Position numbers and translations under genes: made by a program
Notes under the pieces: generated by a model
Database searches by the model: none
What the model was told of the DNA's origin: nothing
Seen by the model: only the letters and a program-made list of their open reading frames with translations
Source: a virus
IMG/VR virus record: IMGVR_UViG_3300028393_000353
Span: 1-22,908 of that record
Reading direction: 5' to 3' (one strand)
DNA length: 22,908 nucleotides
Shown here: positions 16,001-22,908 of the stretch, piece by piece
Numbering within the stretch: the first letter of the stretch is position 1
Layout of the letters: every line of letters begins with the position of its first letter

Positions 16001-17094
16001 TTAATAACTACAGTGACGATGAAGAGTTTAGCGGTATAGCTGTAGATGTTTATGATAGACTATGGGTAATTGATTCTTATAAAAATACTGCATGGGTATA
16101 TCTATCCGCCATCCCTGCAGCTATTTCTAACGAACAAAGAATAATAAAAATACAACCTAACAACACTATCGGCTACTATTTAAATAATAATGCATTCACA
16201 TACACAGAATCCGGTAATTTTAACTATCAATCTGCACAAGCAGCCGGAGATTGGACCGGTAATAAATGGTATCAAAAATATACTTCTTTATCCTCTCTTT
16301 CATCAATTTCTATATCAGGTACATCTGTACCGTTTAAAGTTAAAGACTTTATTAACGAAAATCAAATAACAATTTTAAATAATTCTTTTAATACCGCTGA
16401 ACATTATCACTCTTTAGCATTACCTGAAAATTTACATTCTAATAAAGCTTTATTTGAGCAATTTTTACCCGCAGTAGTAGGCAACGGTACAGTAACTAAT
16501 AGTCAAGATCTCGGTAAAACCGTTTATGAAAAAATAGCTAACTTCGTGCAAAATCATTCTGATATTGATACATGTAATATATCTCAATTATTATCACTAG
16601 CAGCAGCAACAGATGTAATTGCAAATGAATATGTAACAGATTACCCATTTGAAATAAGAGATATGGTTAATACATTATCAATATCAAAAGCAAAGCTTAT
16701 CGGTGTAAATGAAATTACATCTCAAATTTTACAAAACACTGGTAACAAATATAATACAACTACAGATTATGTTACAGCGGATAGCACTATTATAGCTCAA
16801 AATGCATTTGATAAATCAATACAAATTATAAAAGTACCAAAACAAAATTTAACAACTGTTTACCCTCTATCGTCGTTTATTGGTTATGGACTTATACAGC
16901 CAATTACACAAAATTATAATTTTTATAATTTAGGTTCATATAATAATAATTTTTTCGATAGCATAATAGATTGGAATTCAGATCAAACTACTCTATCCCC
17001 GACAATGTCAACATTTGAAGATTGGTACGGAGACAATGGAATTGTTGAAAATACCTTTAGATACTTGTTAACTAAGAATCTCTTTCTTAAATAA
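13036..17094 (+). CDS. Giant modular baseplate/tail structural protein with PKD, beta-propeller-like and fibre-type modules
   Basis: A 1352-residue protein just after gp6, in the position of gp7 in T4. Residues 3-92 form a PKD-type Ig domain (YPYPGTYTVGLTATDYDG). Repeated propeller-like blades with an N-I-W-V core centre on Trp392, Ala468, Trp766, Trp822, Trp879, Trp925 and Trp1010 (for example AIDQDNNIWVANSYN), suggesting a six- or seven-bladed beta-propeller of NHL/Vgb type. Between the second and third blades, residues about 510-740 hold three tandem modules with an IDGV-x-Q motif (Asp546, Asp630, and Gly706 in the third), common in tail fibres. The C-terminal 250 residues are helical, then Tyr/Phe/Asn-rich, ending TFEDWYGDNGIVENTFRYLL. 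Structural and likely baseplate periphery (gp7-like) by position; sequence homology to gp7 is not established. No signal peptide or membrane segment. Confidence 0.6.
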   Translation: MLQANFTITPSAGFVNATQFTVTNLTTASNSIWKYIWNTGFSNELIYNTTSPVFTYPYPGTYTVGLTATDYDGNSSTFKQSVYIDLAYRDYVTFTKIPEQYASPGAPTLTPFEVSFISTDINNIPVIDLYAANSVSTPYQFVPNKWGFLTPTWYFTDTNSNIVTSVTATPVPLYVNNTVVAVSGSVQFYYIDSKSAGNPINNTPVLITATLQTSGFTNPNDSNIYSYPSYANNETVRTGLIWLINDPLPSYLKVTANYLHDIDSYQYNGIKIPFLVTCHSDRSLVVPGSKSYTSNVLFSYPTSNTVGNKDPIQITLSGIDSSLYTIEDTSLYFQSLDQNYNDIGGYIFTGVTVLSSIDETAINVNALVYSGDVKTTDVFPYPHGYSPNTSIWVSNPEQNTLNKITLTPYNNDNKTIEYFKNKGLLIEGYIKEVQVPSLTGTSTFNYNLTGFSGIYSMAIDPIDYSVVAADTELNCLYRFDNTGNLINKYSFDDYGSYNVNELTFKTWQFNILDLNFYDSVFKLDSYIDGVKQYVSTNPNNFIVAIDGVVQPTSLYVVSDNTLRFTSYDSLPPGSVTLSITQIFSPQLPDSYISSICYWNFTVTDSSTIVYNLGNSASLNSDSNYYIVTIDGIMQSPSSYTIDTFSNSIVFVDTNIPANVPVQIWYLPSLTNPTTQTYNLSTPSNTIFLSNNIPITNVNTNFLINIGGVYQDSLTYELDTVNQSLLFDSILPANTDIFITLANSKSLDYSPAGTPVSVSLDKNSNIWVSLFNSAYVLKFDSNFNLLFATSPYELTNISPLAEFDSDYLLKPPVLETDKNNNCWVTYSHPLCSLLIQYNLSGTPINLINLNDPLPTNLSIDQNFQYSVPVSLAIDQDNNIWVANSYNVLSADGDIRLYDSKTLRVKTVIPNITRPSDITLTRKGNIWFTHSIRGLGYYDIVRQELYLWSASRVGDDHLTLKQSPGLPGNINEIIDPDELVNMVPGSNIPILNNYSDDEEFSGIAVDVYDRLWVIDSYKNTAWVYLSAIPAAISNEQRIIKIQPNNTIGYYLNNNAFTYTESGNFNYQSAQAAGDWTGNKWYQKYTSLSSLSSISISGTSVPFKVKDFINENQITILNNSFNTAEHYHSLALPENLHSNKALFEQFLPAVVGNGTVTNSQDLGKTVYEKIANFVQNHSDIDTCNISQLLSLAAATDVIANEYVTDYPFEIRDMVNTLSISKAKLIGVNEITSQILQNTGNKYNTTTDYVTADSTIIAQNAFDKSIQIIKVPKQNLTTVYPLSSFIGYGLIQPITQNYNFYNLGSYNNNFFDSIIDWNSDQTTLSPTMSTFEDWYGDNGIVENTFRYLLTKNLFLK
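14560..15280 (+). repeat. Three tandem fibre-type modules within the giant protein (protein-level repeat)
   Basis: Three copies of a roughly 80-residue module begin near residues 510, 595 and 670. Each has a strand ending in (I/V)DG(V/I)xQ or a variant, then a Tyr-x-(I/L)D-type strand, then a hydrophobic strand with PAN or PPG near its end: NFIVAIDGVVQPTSLY, YYIVTIDGIMQSPSSY and NFLINIGGVYQDSLTY. The third has Gly for Asp. DNA copies are diverged, so this is an old duplication. Confidence 0.75.
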
Positions 17095-17100
17095 TTTATA

Positions 17101-20100
17101 GTGAGCACCGGTGTACAACAATTTTTAAGTAAGTATTCTCAGCCTTTATCATATACACCGTTAAATGATAAAAATATACCACTTTCATTTAAACAATGGA
17201 TTAATGCTCATCAAGGCATTATACCAGGTAGTGAATTTGAACAATACAACACGTATCTTTTAAACTGGTTTAATAAAAATAGTACATCTCAAACAAGTAC
17301 AAAAACTCATATACAGGTTAATTATCTTTTATTATTAAAACAATTACAGCTTTTCTTTTCACAAGAAGAAGCTGAAAATTGGTACAATAACGTCGATGTA
17401 ACTAATGAAAAAGAATTACTACTCGCTATACCTTATTTTGCTAAAAAACTTAAAGAAATATCTTTGTATTATTTACGTCTTAGAAAAGCAATAAAAGAAA
17501 CAAGATTTCTTTATAATCAAGTAGGTACGGAAGTCGGTACTATAAGTCAAATTCAAAATTATATACTTAACAAGTATACACAAAAACCAAATCAAATAAT
17601 TGAATTACCATCTTCAGTTTGGAATGCATCTCCAGCTTTAAGCGCTGTAAAAGACACATTAACAATACAAATAGAAGAATTATATGACACTCATAGCTAT
17701 TTTGATCATACAGCATCTATACCCACATCAGCTTATTTTAATTTAAATAATCCAAATTTACAAACTTTTTTAACAACAAAAGGTCTTTCATTAACATCAA
17801 CAAATTGGATTTATAATTTAGGTGTTTATTCTCTATCAGCCGACATAGCTAATACATCTACTATATTATCCGCAACTAGTGCATATCAACAAACATTATA
17901 TGATAATATTTTAACTCTTAGCAATCAGTTAGCTGAAAAATATATAGGACAGGAAAAATATTTTGTAACTCTAACTACTCCTCCTAGTACACAAAAAGAT
18001 TTATACGATATACAAATTCTAAAAGGAGATAATTCTTTTTATTGGCCTAGCGGTGCGTATCCAACACAAGGTATTAATAGCCCTCGATACGAAACTATTG
18101 CACTAAGCGCAACTAATCTTAATACATTAGGTACAGCTGGTACCAGTGTTGATTTAGCTGATACTCTATTTGTAGTATCAGATTTAGGTGTACAGGCAGC
18201 CTGGTTATATAATAAAATACACGATCATTCATTAGTTAATATGCAAGCTTTAATTAAAGCTGGAGATAAGACTATATTTCGTTACCCGTTTCCTGGTTAT
18301 GGTGTATCTGCTGAAGATATACAATGGTCCGGTTTTAGTTTATCAGCTGATTCAAGATATTTTTATCTCGATGATAATATAAAACAGCTTGTACTAGATG
18401 CTTATTGGACAACAGATATTACCACTCTTACTTCAACAAATATATTAAAACTTAACGATACAACTCTTGTAGCTAATAAGGCTTACGCTAGTATAGATTA
18501 TAATCAAGCTGATAAAATTAGAGTTTGGGATAATCCACCAGCATATAATAGTGCTAGTTATAATACTTATAATAATTCATTAAGTGGTGCATGGCTTTAT
18601 AAATTTAATAAAACCGATATATCTATAGCACCAAACGGTAATAGTACAATAGTTTGGCCTTATGAACAAATAGACCCGACACAAGATTATCCTGATTACT
18701 ATCAAAGCAACTTATCCAATATTTGTACCCCAACATATGTACAAAATATTAATGTACCATACGCTATTGCCGGTAACGCTTTATCGAGTGCTGACGTAAT
18801 TTATAAAATTAAAAAATATAACGATACAATTGACAACGCTATAGAGTGTTGCTGGTTATACGGACAATCAGTATCTTTATATTCATATTCTAGCGCTTTC
18901 AATTATATTGAAAAAGCTCAAACAATTCAGCAAACAAGTTTACAAGGTATTTTAAAGCCTGGTACCTTTACATATTTTACCTGGCTTGGTCCATCTTATA
19001 CAGTAAAAATTAGTGATGTGTTTCCTACATTACAACATCAATCCGATTGTAAGTTTATTACAACTCCCAATACAACGTATCAAGATCACAATCTTTGTAC
19101 ATGTAAACAAGTTTTATTTACCCCGTTCGGTTGCCCCGGTGATAGCTATTCTGATTATCCTTATCAAGGAGATTTTATAGCTATTGATACCCAATTACCA
19201 AGTAAATTTAATCTTGATACCTATCATGGTTTTGGTGGCTCTTATCCTTATTATAATTCTACAAATTCATTTGCTTGGTATAGAACTAATACCAAAAAAG
19301 GATGGGGTAACGGTCAATGGGTTAAAGGCGGTAAAAATGCTATTATAGGACTACAACCCGCTGATGATATGACATTTGTAAAAGGTATTCGTTACGTATA
19401 TTACCGCGCTGATGATACACGAAGCAATAGTACATTACCTGAACTTGTTCTTCGATACAATTATAATAACCCTACATACAAAGGTATATGGGTTGGTGCA
19501 ACATACGATACTATTACTAATACTTGGTATAGTAATAACAAAGCATCTTATATGACTATTAACCCTGGAGACAATATAATTTATTCTAGAGCTAATAGTA
19601 CAACATTTGATCTTGTACACCAAGTAACTACAAACGAAACAGTAGCTCAAAATTTAAGTTCTAACTGGTCTAATTATGATTTTTTAACTATTGGTAATAG
19701 TATCATTGGTACACCACAACAAGTAACAGTTTCTTATCCAGTTATTAATTTAAATAATACACAGTCTCCACCTGTACTCTCACAAAATGTTAATTCTTAT
19801 ATTTGGTCATTAAAAGCGCCAAATAATATAATAACTTTTTATAAAGATACACCATCATTTACGTTTACACCATACATTACTGGTTTATATACAGTTAATG
19901 TAAGCGCTATTACCAATCAATTATCTAGTAATAATTTTTATAATAGCGGTGCACCTTTAGTTAATTATGTTCCGGTAAGTTCTTTACCCGGTACTTATCC
20001 AAGTAATGCTTCAGACTCTAATCTTATAAATTATCTTTCAAAAACATATAACTATAATGCTAATAATTTAACCATTTTAAGCAAGACTACCGCTACTCCT

Positions 20101-22548
20101 GTATCAGCTTCTTATAATAATCTACCAACACTTTCTATTGTATACTGTCTTAATAGTTATATTTTTCCATTTTCTAATATACCGGCTATTACAGCTGTAT
20201 CATCCTCTCAGGTACAAATGCCCTCTATTACAAGTATTAATACACCCGTTCCAGGATTTGTACTTAATACACCTTTAAGTGGTTGGGATTATAATACATA
20301 TAAACCAAAAACATCTAAAACCAGATTTAATGACTCCGGAGCAGTACCTTTTTGGGGACAAATTTATTTACAAAAAAATATTAATACTAAATATAAAGGT
20401 ATTGAATCTTGGGGAACACCAATAAGATTAAAAGATAGTTATAATCTTTTAACTCAACCTGAATTTACTAATATACAACTTAACGCTGGTAGTTATATAG
20501 AATACACTCGTACATACCCAAGCAACTTAAATTGGATACAACCATTAGATTTATATCACTACGTTAATACAGCATATTGGGCTAATTTAAAATACGATAC
20601 AACATTAAACTCTAATTTATCTTATCAACTTAATAATATTAATACAACTGTTGTTGTTACCCCGGATACAGAAGCAACAACATTAGTGTTTGATAACTTT
20701 ATAAACAATAACCCTGTAGAAGTATTTTATTTTGCACAGAATTCATTCTTGTGGTCAATAACTGCTACCCCTACTATTGCAAATACGGTTTATACGGATC
20801 CAACAGTTACATTAGGTATTACAGCATTAAACCCTTGGGGTAATTTTTCTAATATAAACAACCCTACTGTAGCAGCATTTCCTTCATTTGAAAACCTTTA
20901 CAGTAATAATGATATTGGTTTTTTTACTCCAAGTAACTTAGGTATATCTGTATACAATGATCAGTATTACACAACTTCTCTTAATACATCATCAAGCGCA
21001 TTAACAGGTTATTTTGAAGATAGTGGTTCAATAGTTAATAGTAGAGGGCTTACATTAACAGACCCTTCAACACCCTACTCAGTAACTCTTGAAGATAATA
21101 CATGGCTAAAAGAAATTACATTATCTAGTCCTACAGCCGGTAATATTAGAAATAGTATATTTAAAAAATATCAAAAATTTGTACCTTATCAATCTACATA
21201 TGAAACTAATCCTAACGTTAGTGTTGGTTTAATTTTACCAAACTCAAGACAAACTCCTTGGGGCGGTAAAGAAGATTCAACATGGACAGATACAAAAAAT
21301 AACAATACATCTTTTACAGGAGTAGCTAATACAAATCAATGGTTTGGTTCTCAAATATTAAAGCAGAATCAAATTCAACTCGATAATTGGTGTACAGATA
21401 TTTACGGCAATCAATATGGGTTATATAAAGATATAAAAAATATTAAACCAGCTGATCGTAGAGATATTACAGGAGAGGTATGGGTCAGAAGCAATAATCA
21501 GTTTGTATCACCTGCATCAATAAGTTTATCAGGTATTTTCAACACATATATTGATACCAGTAGCTTATATAACGATTTAACTGGAACCGGTATACGTAAG
21601 ATAGATACGTTCTTTGATGTGTTATATGTTGAAACATCCGGAGCTGTTATTTTTGAAAAAATAAATTACGATTATACTACTGGTATTATATCAAGCTACG
21701 CTAACGAAACAAGAAGTATAACATTTGATTTACCGTCTCTTAGTTCTGTTTGGCCGTTTGCTACAATAATTCTACCTTGGACAACAAATTCTAGAATCGG
21801 TGAAACATGGTTCCTGCCAAATGAACAGAAAGTAATATTATCGATGTGTGGTTTATCAGGAAATATATTGCTTCCCGAGCTTTATCAAATAGATCTAAAC
21901 TCGCTTGAATTAAAATTAATTTTTCCCGTTACAAAAGATGATATAAAAACATTACAAACAAACTTAGTACTAGATAATACAATACTATCAATTGATTATC
22001 CTGTTTTATCGTATGACGACTTTAAAAAAGAGTTTGTTATAGCAGTTACTGGAAAAGATACTAATAATAAAGATAACCTTTTTGAGTTTAGTGTAAATTA
22101 TTTACCGACAAGTACACTTAATACAGTTACCGTATATACTCCTACTGTACATAATATATCATCAGATTTACCAATATTAACGTCTCCTCGCTCTATTACT
22201 ATTTACGATACTGATACGTTAGATTATAATTTAACTGTATCTAACGGACCAGCAAAGTATGAAGCAGTATACCTACCATCGTGGGTAACATTAACAAATG
22301 AAGGATATCTCACTGGTGAACCACCAGCTATTTCAAGCCCTGTATATCATTTTGCTACAATTGCTGTAACTAATGCAAACGGAACTGTTTATTACAGTAT
22401 AGCAATTAAAGAAATTGTCAATTACAACTTAGAATTACTTTACGCATCTCTCAGTACAACAAACACTGGTTATCTCAGTGGTTATGTATTAGAGCAGACA
22501 CTAAGCGGTACCAATATTGTAACAGGAAGAATAAAGCTACACGATTAA
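17101..22548 (+). CDS. Giant tail/baseplate structural protein (1815 aa) with Ig-like modules and a cysteine cluster
   Basis: The largest gene here, starting at GTG six bases after the previous stop. Residues 1-170 are helical and charged (LKEISLYYLRLRKAIKETRF), likely the part that docks on the baseplate; similar helical openings occur, as I recall, in very large virion proteins of marine T4-like phages. The rest is beta-rich, high in Ser/Thr/Asn/Tyr/Trp. Six cysteines lie close together: 583, 584, 650, 666, 668 and 678 (LCTCKQVLFTPFGCPGDSYS). Residues about 873-937 resemble a PKD/Ig strand set (FTFTPYITGLYTVNVSAIT). Residues about 1695-1768 look like a He_PIG-type Ig domain (LPSWVTLTNEGYLTGEPP). 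It sits between the other giant protein and a fibre-like gene, so a baseplate periphery or fibre-anchoring role (gp7/gp10-like by position) is the best inference. Function is unproven. Confidence 0.6.
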   Translation: MSTGVQQFLSKYSQPLSYTPLNDKNIPLSFKQWINAHQGIIPGSEFEQYNTYLLNWFNKNSTSQTSTKTHIQVNYLLLLKQLQLFFSQEEAENWYNNVDVTNEKELLLAIPYFAKKLKEISLYYLRLRKAIKETRFLYNQVGTEVGTISQIQNYILNKYTQKPNQIIELPSSVWNASPALSAVKDTLTIQIEELYDTHSYFDHTASIPTSAYFNLNNPNLQTFLTTKGLSLTSTNWIYNLGVYSLSADIANTSTILSATSAYQQTLYDNILTLSNQLAEKYIGQEKYFVTLTTPPSTQKDLYDIQILKGDNSFYWPSGAYPTQGINSPRYETIALSATNLNTLGTAGTSVDLADTLFVVSDLGVQAAWLYNKIHDHSLVNMQALIKAGDKTIFRYPFPGYGVSAEDIQWSGFSLSADSRYFYLDDNIKQLVLDAYWTTDITTLTSTNILKLNDTTLVANKAYASIDYNQADKIRVWDNPPAYNSASYNTYNNSLSGAWLYKFNKTDISIAPNGNSTIVWPYEQIDPTQDYPDYYQSNLSNICTPTYVQNINVPYAIAGNALSSADVIYKIKKYNDTIDNAIECCWLYGQSVSLYSYSSAFNYIEKAQTIQQTSLQGILKPGTFTYFTWLGPSYTVKISDVFPTLQHQSDCKFITTPNTTYQDHNLCTCKQVLFTPFGCPGDSYSDYPYQGDFIAIDTQLPSKFNLDTYHGFGGSYPYYNSTNSFAWYRTNTKKGWGNGQWVKGGKNAIIGLQPADDMTFVKGIRYVYYRADDTRSNSTLPELVLRYNYNNPTYKGIWVGATYDTITNTWYSNNKASYMTINPGDNIIYSRANSTTFDLVHQVTTNETVAQNLSSNWSNYDFLTIGNSIIGTPQQVTVSYPVINLNNTQSPPVLSQNVNSYIWSLKAPNNIITFYKDTPSFTFTPYITGLYTVNVSAITNQLSSNNFYNSGAPLVNYVPVSSLPGTYPSNASDSNLINYLSKTYNYNANNLTILSKTTATPVSASYNNLPTLSIVYCLNSYIFPFSNIPAITAVSSSQVQMPSITSINTPVPGFVLNTPLSGWDYNTYKPKTSKTRFNDSGAVPFWGQIYLQKNINTKYKGIESWGTPIRLKDSYNLLTQPEFTNIQLNAGSYIEYTRTYPSNLNWIQPLDLYHYVNTAYWANLKYDTTLNSNLSYQLNNINTTVVVTPDTEATTLVFDNFINNNPVEVFYFAQNSFLWSITATPTIANTVYTDPTVTLGITALNPWGNFSNINNPTVAAFPSFENLYSNNDIGFFTPSNLGISVYNDQYYTTSLNTSSSALTGYFEDSGSIVNSRGLTLTDPSTPYSVTLEDNTWLKEITLSSPTAGNIRNSIFKKYQKFVPYQSTYETNPNVSVGLILPNSRQTPWGGKEDSTWTDTKNNNTSFTGVANTNQWFGSQILKQNQIQLDNWCTDIYGNQYGLYKDIKNIKPADRRDITGEVWVRSNNQFVSPASISLSGIFNTYIDTSSLYNDLTGTGIRKIDTFFDVLYVETSGAVIFEKINYDYTTGIISSYANETRSITFDLPSLSSVWPFATIILPWTTNSRIGETWFLPNEQKVILSMCGLSGNILLPELYQIDLNSLELKLIFPVTKDDIKTLQTNLVLDNTILSIDYPVLSYDDFKKEFVIAVTGKDTNNKDNLFEFSVNYLPTSTLNTVTVYTPTVHNISSDLPILTSPRSITIYDTDTLDYNLTVSNGPAKYEAVYLPSWVTLTNEGYLTGEPPAISSPVYHFATIAVTNANGTVYYSIAIKEIVNYNLELLYASLSTTNTGYLSGYVLEQTLSGTNIVTGRIKLHD

Positions 22549-22549
22549 A

Positions 22550-22557
22550 TATAATAG
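22550..22557 (+). promoter_or_regulatory. ATAATAG start-proximal motif (fibre gene copy)
   Basis: TATAATAG six bases before the fibre-like start. It is one of five near-identical copies, the others at 6501-6508 and 10681-10688 on the plus strand and 5266-5273 and 9015-9022 on the minus strand. All lie 4-7 bases before an initiation codon, where a Shine-Dalgarno would normally be. It could be a translation-initiation element or a -10 promoter element giving a very short leader. Confidence 0.45.
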
Positions 22558-22563
22558 TTACCC

Positions 22564-22908
22564 ATGTCCGATTTAACAATTTCACAATTAACAGAACTTG
22601 TATCTCCCTCAGCTACTACTGATTATTTACCTATACATAGCTCTGTGTATAAAACGACACAGAAAATTAATATTGACAATGCTGTTAAAGCAAGTAAGTA
22701 CGGTACTTATAAAGTTTTAAGCTTAGATAATAATACAGGTAACGTCATTTTAACTGGTAATTATATTACGTTAAATACTAATAATGTTACTATAAATCGT
22801 AACGGTACAGGGTCACTTAATACAGCAACTGATATTACTGCAGGTAGAGATATCTATATTGCTAATAATCTTTCCACCGGTAATACACTTACCGCGTTAA
22901 GTGCTAGA
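22564..22908 (+). CDS. Tail-fibre-like structural protein, N-terminal part (3' truncated)
   Basis: An open frame from ATG at 22564 runs off the window, giving 115 residues. The opening MSDLTISQLTELVSPSATTDYLPIH with KTTQKINIDNAV a little later is a common N-terminal cap of phage tail-fibre and tail-spike proteins, where it attaches the fibre to the tail. It is followed by repetitive Asn/Thr/Gly-rich beta strands (NNVTINRNGTG, ITAGRDIYIANNLSTGNTL) typical of fibre shafts, often ended by an endosialidase-type chaperone domain outside this window. The gap before it (15 bases) carries TATAATAG (22550-22557) six bases before the ATG. It continues the late structural operon that starts at gp25. Confidence 0.72.
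   Translation, partial: MSDLTISQLTELVSPSATTDYLPIHSSVYKTTQKINIDNAVKASKYGTYKVLSLDNNTGNVILTGNYITLNTNNVTINRNGTGSLNTATDITAGRDIYIANNLSTGNTLTALSAR

Noticed and set aside
19435-19650. Minus-strand open frame inside the 1815-residue gene
   Set aside because: Antisense shadow; Cys/Ser/Ile-rich composition unlike the other proteins here.

Overview
This window is a gene-dense, AT-rich piece of a tailed-phage genome with a contractile, T4-like tail (myovirus). The main evidence is a set of recognisable T4-type baseplate proteins: gp53-like, gp25-like and gp6-like wedge proteins, plus probable tail-tube/hub proteins. A gp16-like small terminase subunit, a gp44-like clamp loader, a dUTPase and a class I ribonucleotide reductase support this. 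Genes are packed almost without gaps. I see no tRNA, rRNA, integrase, insertion sequence or CRISPR array. The host cannot be read from the sequence. No convincing Shine-Dalgarno sequence precedes the starts; AT-rich ATAATA-type motifs occupy that position, as happens in phages of hosts that rely little on Shine-Dalgarno pairing (Bacteroidota are one example).

Layout. (1) 1-4347, plus strand: the end of a structural protein with an Asn/Thr repeat tract (possible tape-measure C-terminus), a probable tail-tube cap/initiator, gp53, a probable hub protein and an 85-residue unknown. (2) 4344-5949, minus strand: a small unknown protein, dUTPase and clamp-loader ATPase, read in that order. (3) 6002-7361, plus strand: gp16-like terminase small subunit, a short tail-fibre tip protein and its tail-assembly chaperone. 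(4) 7358-10647, minus strand: an unknown 185-residue protein, nrdB (interrupted by a one-base frameshift) and nrdA. (5) 10694-22908, plus strand: gp25, gp6, two very large modular structural proteins (1352 and 1815 residues) and the start of a tail-fibre-like protein that runs off the window.

The plus strand therefore carries virion assembly and packaging, and the minus strand carries replication and nucleotide supply, in short alternating blocks. Both convergent junctions overlap at their stop codons. Both divergent junctions are gaps of about 50 bases that must hold the promoters. RNR and dUTPase would supply deoxynucleotides (dUTPase yielding dUMP for dTTP synthesis), the clamp loader would load the sliding clamp for replication and possibly late transcription, and the plus-strand genes would build the baseplate, tube and fibres and help package DNA.

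The most interesting points are a recurrent ATAATAG motif 4-7 bases before five start codons on both strands, a predicted beta-propeller interrupted by three fibre-type modules in the 1352-residue protein, the frameshifted nrdB, and a two-level in-frame repeat array in the first gene.
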